Source of the DNA: DATFMP01 sp041477795
GTDB taxonomy: Bacteria; SAR324; JACQKK01
NCBI GenBank assembly: GCA_041477795.1
Contig: JBGOUY010000005.1
Span: forward strand, 1-34,372
Direction: 5' to 3'
Length of the DNA: 34,372 bases
Every line of letters begins with the position of its first letter. Positions within the stretch are counted from its first letter, which is position 1. Below the pieces are notes generated by a model that was not told where the DNA came from, ran no database searches, and saw nothing but the letters and a program-made list of their open reading frames with translations. Of the stretch, positions 30,491 to 34,372 are shown piece after piece. Position numbers and translations under genes: made by a program.

Positions 30491-31812
30491 GGCGCGCCAT
30501 CGGACTGGCGGCGGTCTGCGCACTGATCGTGGCGGTGCGCCTGGCCATGCCCTCGGATGCCGGCGCCGAGGTGGCGGCCATGGCGCTGGGCTTCGTGCTG
30601 CTCGTGTCCTTCGTGCTGGGGCGGGCCGTGACGCGCCTGGGTTTGCCCGCCATCAGCGGCTATATCCTGGTGGGGCTGGTGAGCGGGCCCTACCTGCTGG
30701 GCTGGCTGCACCCGGCCTTCGCCGTGCTGGGTCACTCCGCCGTGGCCAGCCTGCGCCTGGTGGATGGCGTGGCGCTGGGCCTGATCGCTCTCACCGCGGG
30801 CGGCGAGCTGAAGCTGTCTGCGCTGCGCCGCCACGCCCGCACCATCGCGTCGGTGATCGCCGCGCAGGTGCTGCTGGTGTTCGGGGGCATCGTGGTGGCG
30901 GGCCTGGCGTTGCAGGGCTGGCTGCCGCTGCTGGGCGAGCTGTCCCCTCCGGCCGCGCTGGCCGCGCTCCTGCTTGTGGGCGTGATTGCCCTCACCAACT
31001 CCCCGGCCGTCGCGCTGGCGGTATTGCAGGAGCTTCGGCCGCGCGGGCCCGTATCGGAGATCGTGCTGGCCATCGTGGTCGTCAACGACGTGGTCGTCAT
31101 CGCCTTGTTCAGCGTGGTGCTGGCGCTGGGCCGCCAGCTGGTGTCCCTGCAGTCCGCGTGGAGCCTGGGCTTCCTGGTAGCGCTGGGCTGGGAGACGGCG
31201 GGCTCCGTCTTGCTGGGCCTGGCGCTGGGCTGGCTGGTGGCGCGCACCATGCGGCACGTGGGGCACGAGCTGCCGCTGCTGATCCTGGGCGTGGCCTTCG
31301 TGGCGGTGGCCGTGCTGCCCGCGCTGCACCTCTCCGGCGTGCTGGCGCTGACCGTGGCCGGGTTCGCCATCGAGAATTTCTCGCCCCACGGCGACGATCT
31401 GATCCGGGCCATCGAGCGTCACTCGTTGCCGGTGTACGTGGTGTTCTTCACCATCTCCGGGGCCGACCTGGATCTGCAGACCCTGGCTCGCATCTGGCCA
31501 CTGGCGCTGGGCGTGGCCGTCTTGCGCGGCGCGCTGGTGGCGCTGGGAAGCTGGGCGGGCGGCCGCATCGCCGGCGCCACGCCCAGCGTGTGCCGCTGGG
31601 CGTGGAGCGGCCTGGTGCCACAGGCGGGTGTGGCGCTGGGACTGGTGCTGTTGATCCCGCCTCGACTGCCGCAGGTGGCGTCCACGCTGATCGTGGCCGT
31701 GATCGCCCTCAATCAGCTCGCCGGGCCCGTGCTGTTCCGCCTGGGCCTGTTCCGCTCCGGCGAGGCGCGGCCCGACTCCCCCGAGCGCGATATGGCCGCC
31801 GGCCCCGCCTGA
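30487..31812 (+). CDS. CPA2-type cation:proton antiporter (second of two)
   Basis: A 441-aa membrane protein with about 12-13 hydrophobic helices. It has the CPA2 entry motif GYILVGLVSGPYLLGWL and the crossing helices ALTNSPAVALAVLQELRPRG and IVVVNDVVVIALFSVVL, where the Asp marks the ion site. It is divergent from the first antiporter (different loop lengths, FFTISGADLDL motif before the last helices). It therefore looks like a second subunit or a second transporter, not a recent copy. It starts at 30487 inside ATGA shared with the previous stop. There is no regulatory nucleotide-binding domain; the hydrophilic C-terminus is short. With the PII-like gene it forms a three-gene, fully coupled operon. 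The transported ion is not known. Confidence 0.86.
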   Translation: MRRAIGLAAVCALIVAVRLAMPSDAGAEVAAMALGFVLLVSFVLGRAVTRLGLPAISGYILVGLVSGPYLLGWLHPAFAVLGHSAVASLRLVDGVALGLIALTAGGELKLSALRRHARTIASVIAAQVLLVFGGIVVAGLALQGWLPLLGELSPPAALAALLLVGVIALTNSPAVALAVLQELRPRGPVSEIVLAIVVVNDVVVIALFSVVLALGRQLVSLQSAWSLGFLVALGWETAGSVLLGLALGWLVARTMRHVGHELPLLILGVAFVAVAVLPALHLSGVLALTVAGFAIENFSPHGDDLIRAIERHSLPVYVVFFTISGADLDLQTLARIWPLALGVAVLRGALVALGSWAGGRIAGATPSVCRWAWSGLVPQAGVALGLVLLIPPRLPQVASTLIVAVIALNQLAGPVLFRLGLFRSGEARPDSPERDMAAGPA

Positions 31813-31813
31813 C

Positions 31814-31845
31814 GGGGACGGATGCGTTCCCCGCTTCGCTAAGCG
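31814..31845. terminator. Hairpins between convergent operons
   Basis: GGGGA (31814-31818) pairs with TCCCC (31828-31832), followed by CGCTT-CGCT-AAGCG (31832-31845), in the 50-nt gap between the antiporter stop and the CDF stop. They could end transcripts from either side; there is no T-tract. Confidence 0.35.
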
Positions 31846-31862
31846 TTCGGCGCCGCCGCCGC

Positions 31863-32759
31863 CTAGCTCGCATCCGGCTCGTCGGGCTCCACGTGCACGA
31901 CGGCGTCGCTGGCGGAGAACGCCTGCAGGCAGGCTTCGCGCACGTCGTGGGCGACGCGGTGCGCCTCGCGCAGGGGCGTCTGCGGATCGAGCTGGATTTC
32001 CAGGTCGATGAACAGGTGCGGCGGCTCGCCGCGGCTGCGGATTTGCGAGCTGGAGCGCACGCCCGGCACGGCGTTCACCACGGCGGCGATCTCCTCGGGG
32101 GTGAGCGAGGCGGTGTCCACCAGGGTGCTGGTGCCGCGCCGCAGGATGCCCCAGGCGACCCACAGGATCAGGGCGGCAATGGCGAAGGCCACCAGCGCAT
32201 CCAGCCAGTAGACCTTCAGCCAGGCGGCGGCCAGCCCCACGATCACGGAGAGCGAGACGAAGATGTCCGAGCGCGTGTGCCCCGCATCGGCCAGCAGCAC
32301 CTCGCTGCGCAGGCGGCGGCCGGCGCCGGCTTCGTAGCGCGTCACCGCGGCGTTGACGGCCATCGTGGCCACCATGACGGCGAAGGCCAGCGCCGTGGGC
32401 GCCGGGCGCACCGCGCTGCCCAGCCGCGCGATGCCCGCGCGCACCACCTCCAGCGCCGTCAGCCCCAGCAGCAGCGCGATGGCCAGCGCGCTGAAGCTCT
32501 CGTACTTGTGATGGCCGTAGGGATGGTCCAGGTCCGGCGGGCGGCTGGCCAGCGCCATGCCGATCAGCCCGACCACGTTGGAGGAACCGTCCAGCAGGGA
32601 ATGGAACCCGTCCGCCACCATCCCCAGCGAATTGACCGAGGCGCCGATGGCCAGCTTGGCGCCGGCCACCGCCAGGTTCAGCCAGAGCACGACCCACAGC
32701 ACGCGGCGGATGGCCGAGGCCCGCTGCGAGCGGGCCTGCGCATCACGGGGAACGCTCAT
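31863..32759 (-). CDS. Cation diffusion facilitator (CDF) metal transporter
   Basis: A 298-aa inner-membrane divalent-metal/proton antiporter. Six helices carry the metal sites: ADGFHSLLDGSSN in helix 2 and LADAGHTRSDIFVS (H-x3-D) in helix 5, with the family signature SLGMVADGFHSLLD and HPYGHHKYE between helices 2 and 3. The C-terminal cytoplasmic domain (about 205-298) has the ferredoxin-like CDF dimerisation fold and ends VVHVEPDEPDAS. The start is the ATG at 32759; a GTG at 32771 is also possible. It follows the DUF350-like gene by a few nt on the same strand and is probably co-transcribed. The substrate metal (Zn, Fe or Mn) is not readable with certainty. Confidence 0.9.
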   Translation of the reverse strand: MSVPRDAQARSQRASAIRRVLWVVLWLNLAVAGAKLAIGASVNSLGMVADGFHSLLDGSSNVVGLIGMALASRPPDLDHPYGHHKYESFSALAIALLLGLTALEVVRAGIARLGSAVRPAPTALAFAVMVATMAVNAAVTRYEAGAGRRLRSEVLLADAGHTRSDIFVSLSVIVGLAAAWLKVYWLDALVAFAIAALILWVAWGILRRGTSTLVDTASLTPEEIAAVVNAVPGVRSSSQIRSRGEPPHLFIDLEIQLDPQTPLREAHRVAHDVREACLQAFSASDAVVHVEPDEPDAS

Positions 32760-32775
32760 GCCGCGGGGCACCGCC

Positions 32776-33690
32776 TCACTGCATCAGGGCGATCAGGATC
32801 AACAGCAGGCTGAAGATGATCCCGCCATCGAGGATGCCCCAGGCCACGTTGTCCGCGATGACCAGCTCGTGGCGCAGGTTGATGCCGGTGGTGGCGTACA
32901 GCACCACCTGCAGCGCGCCGCGGGCGATCAGCACGAAGGCCAGGATGATCGCCAGGAACGTCCACAGCTCGGGCGTGTTGAACATGTGCTGCCCGGGGCC
33001 GAACGTGACCAGTTGCGCGTGGTTCAGCGGCAGCACCCCCGCCACGAGACCCAGCAGGGAGAATGGCGCGGCCGGGTTGTTGTCGTGAAAGCACTCGTGC
33101 AGGATGTGATTGCGGGAGCCGTATTCCAGGTAGAAGAACGAGTGCACGAGCACCAGCACCAGGCCCAGCAGCCAGATGCCGAGCATGTTGTAGAGCTGGA
33201 AGATGCCCGCGTGCGTGTTGTCGAATATGTCCAGCTCCACCAGGCCGGCCACCAGGATCACGTAGAGCACCGTGGAGAACAGGCTGGTGGCGATGTTGCG
33301 CTGGACGAAGAGCTCGTTGTTCAACGAGATGATGTCGCCCTGCGCATCGCGGCGATCGCGGAACCACAGCCGCAGCAGCCCGGCCACCAGCATCCGCAGC
33401 ACGGTCAGCAGGAACAGGATCGCGACGATATTGATCGCCACGGCCGGGATGTTGAGCCGGAACGAAGTGCGCGGGGCCAGCGCCACGATGGCGTAGAGCA
33501 GGATCGCCGTGGCCAGGAACCCGCCGAGGAGGTCCAGGGCCACCGCCGGGTTGGGACGCTTGCCGAACACCGCTTCGCGCACGTTGTAGCCGCGCGCCAG
33601 GATGGCCTCGTAGATGATCCACCAGATGACCAGCGTGAGGATGCCGATCAGCGAGTAGATGGCAAACAAGGTGATGATGGTCCAATTCAT
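32776..33690 (-). CDS. Multi-pass membrane protein, DUF350-like
   Basis: A 304-aa protein with about eight hydrophobic segments, starting at the ATG at 33690 (MNWTIITLFAIYSLIGILTL). Three stretches share a pattern of a charged residue, an N-x-A core and a hydrophobic helix: KRPNPAVALDLLGGFLATAI (residues 44-63), VQRNIATSLFSTVLYVILVA in the middle, and VIADNVAWGILDGGIIFSLL at the end. This resembles the N-x-A-x-A-x-x-x-G helix pair of DUF350 proteins, so a repeated DUF350-like architecture is likely. A conserved-looking HECFHDNN loop with two His could bind metal. The function is unknown. It precedes the CDF transporter gene in what looks like one operon. Confidence 0.72.
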   Translation of the reverse strand: MNWTIITLFAIYSLIGILTLVIWWIIYEAILARGYNVREAVFGKRPNPAVALDLLGGFLATAILLYAIVALAPRTSFRLNIPAVAINIVAILFLLTVLRMLVAGLLRLWFRDRRDAQGDIISLNNELFVQRNIATSLFSTVLYVILVAGLVELDIFDNTHAGIFQLYNMLGIWLLGLVLVLVHSFFYLEYGSRNHILHECFHDNNPAAPFSLLGLVAGVLPLNHAQLVTFGPGQHMFNTPELWTFLAIILAFVLIARGALQVVLYATTGINLRHELVIADNVAWGILDGGIIFSLLLILIALMQ

Positions 33691-33918
33691 CGCTAGACCC
33701 CCAAGTTGATCCCGCCCGCGCCCCCGGCCCTGCTGGCCGGGGCGCCCGTGCGCGCCGGACGCCGCTCCTGGCCGCATCCGAAATACGTACCAGGATTTGC
33801 CAGGGCGCGATACCCTGATCTCATCTGCTGCCCTGGGCGGCCGGTGGCCCCGCGCGGGCGCCCATCGGCCCGCAGCGTCGCCTTTCCCGCTTGGCCCCTC
33901 TCGGCCGCCGGCCCTGCC

Positions 33919-34092
33919 ATGGACCCGCGCATCCGGCTCATTGAAGACGACCCGGAGAGCGCCGGGCGGGTGCAGCGGCACCGGCGCGACGAGGGCTATG
34001 TCGTGGAGCACGCGGCCGGATTCGAGCGGCTGCGGCGGGCTGCGTGTCCCCCCGGCGCCGCGCCCGGCGTGCCGGAGCCGTTGGCGCCGTAG
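33919..34092 (+). pseudogene. Remnant of a response-regulator receiver domain
   Basis: The frame MDPRIRLIEDDPESAGRVQR followed by HRRDEGYVVEHAAG reads like the start of an OmpR-type receiver domain (acidic pair in IEDDPE, first helix, second strand). It then loses similarity and stops after 57 codons. The phosphorylation Asp, Thr and Lys regions and the output domain are missing. It is therefore a truncated, decayed gene start. Upstream 33691-33918 holds no other convincing gene. Confidence 0.5.
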
Positions 34093-34372
34093 GGCCGGCT
34101 GCTGCGCGCCGGCGCCGCACCCGGCGTGGCGGCGCCAGGGGTGCCTGCCGGCCGCGCGGTGGGTTCGTTTCGCAAAATCGCCGCCGCGCCGTTTCCGTCG
34201 CCCGGCAGGCCATCGCCCTCCGCAGCGGGCTTCGGGCGCGGCGCGCCCGGCCACGCCGCCGCCGCACGCTCCCACCACGGGCCCTGCTCCGCGCGCCCGG
34301 CCGCCTGCGCCTCGGCCCTGTCCCCGCGCTCGGCGCGAGACCGCTCGCGCTGCAAGCGGCGCAGCTCTTCCA
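33996..34372 (-). CDS. Partial low-complexity reading frame, possible C-terminus of a coiled-coil protein
   Basis: An open frame enters from beyond the window end and stops at 33996. It reads EELRRLQRERSRAERGDRA (Glu/Arg/Ala-rich, helical), then QGPWWERAAAAWPGAPRPK, then Gly/Ala/Pro/Thr-rich sequence with short TPGAA-type repeats. It has no start in the window. The helical first part looks genuine. The low-complexity last part overlaps the response-regulator remnant in antisense by about 97 nt, which makes either its 3' end or the remnant non-functional. This is a weak call. Confidence 0.35.
   Translation of the reverse strand, partial: EELRRLQRERSRAERGDRAEAQAAGRAEQGPWWERAAAAWPGAPRPKPAAEGDGLPGDGNGAAAILRNEPTARPAGTPGAATPGAAPARSSRPYGANGSGTPGAAPGGHAARRSRSNPAACSTT

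Noticed and set aside
30262..32697. Minus-strand ORF of 811 codons
   Set aside because: It is antisense to the second antiporter and out of frame with the CDF gene, and its composition is low-complexity Gln/His/Arg/Ala.

Overview
The window is high-GC bacterial DNA, densely coded on both strands. It carries a lipid A gene (lpxD), a succinylase-branch DapD, a class II ribonucleotide reductase, two periplasmic binding proteins with Sec signal peptides and two CPA2-type antiporters. This points to a Gram-negative proteobacterium, probably a little-studied gamma- or betaproteobacterial lineage; the exact taxon cannot be read from the sequence. No rRNA, tRNA, CRISPR array, transposase or phage gene was seen.

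Layout. (a) 1-5.6 kb: start of a membrane protein leaving the window on the minus strand, a class I aminotransferase, then a 1255-residue protein of unknown function. (b) 5.6-8.2 kb, minus: an atypical DXS (isoprenoid precursor synthesis) followed by a phosphinothricin-type GNAT acetyltransferase. (c) 8.5-12.2 kb, plus: an APH-fold phosphotransferase, dapD behind a hairpin-rich leader, and two paralogous small proteins (59 and 63 aa). The first small gene has a possible three-way-junction leader RNA. The second has a promoter overlapped by a CIRCE-like (HrcA) operator. (d) 12.2-17.1 kb: class II ribonucleotide reductase nrdJ (minus) with a textbook terminator, a gene-free AT-richer gap, and a solitary lpxD with an unusual Arg/Lys-rich tail. 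(e) 17.2-20.9 kb, minus: two paralogous family-5 solute-binding proteins of identical length, without permease genes. (f) 21.2-23.4 kb, minus: a UGSC-family locus. It contains a 175-aa predicted selenoprotein read through an in-frame UGA that is followed at once by a SECIS-like stem-loop, a 352-aa companion protein, and a decayed duplicate of the companion's 3' end. (g) 23.6-26.2 kb, minus: glycogen phosphorylase. (h) 26.3-28.5 kb, plus: a C39-like papain-fold peptidase and an RLAN/RimK-type ATP-grasp ligase, a predicted peptide ligation/cleavage pair. (i) 28.9-31.8 kb, plus: a PII-like regulator and two CPA2 antiporters, translationally coupled by ATGA overlaps. (j) 31.9-33.7 kb, minus: a DUF350-like membrane protein and a CDF metal exporter. 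(k) To the end: a response-regulator remnant and a partial low-complexity reading frame.

The strongest candidates for new biology are the selenocysteine-containing UGSC locus with its companion protein, the HrcA/CIRCE-linked small-protein pair with structured leaders, the PII-like/twin-antiporter operon, and the C39/RLAN-ATP-grasp pair. All calls are from reading the sequence; no database search was run.
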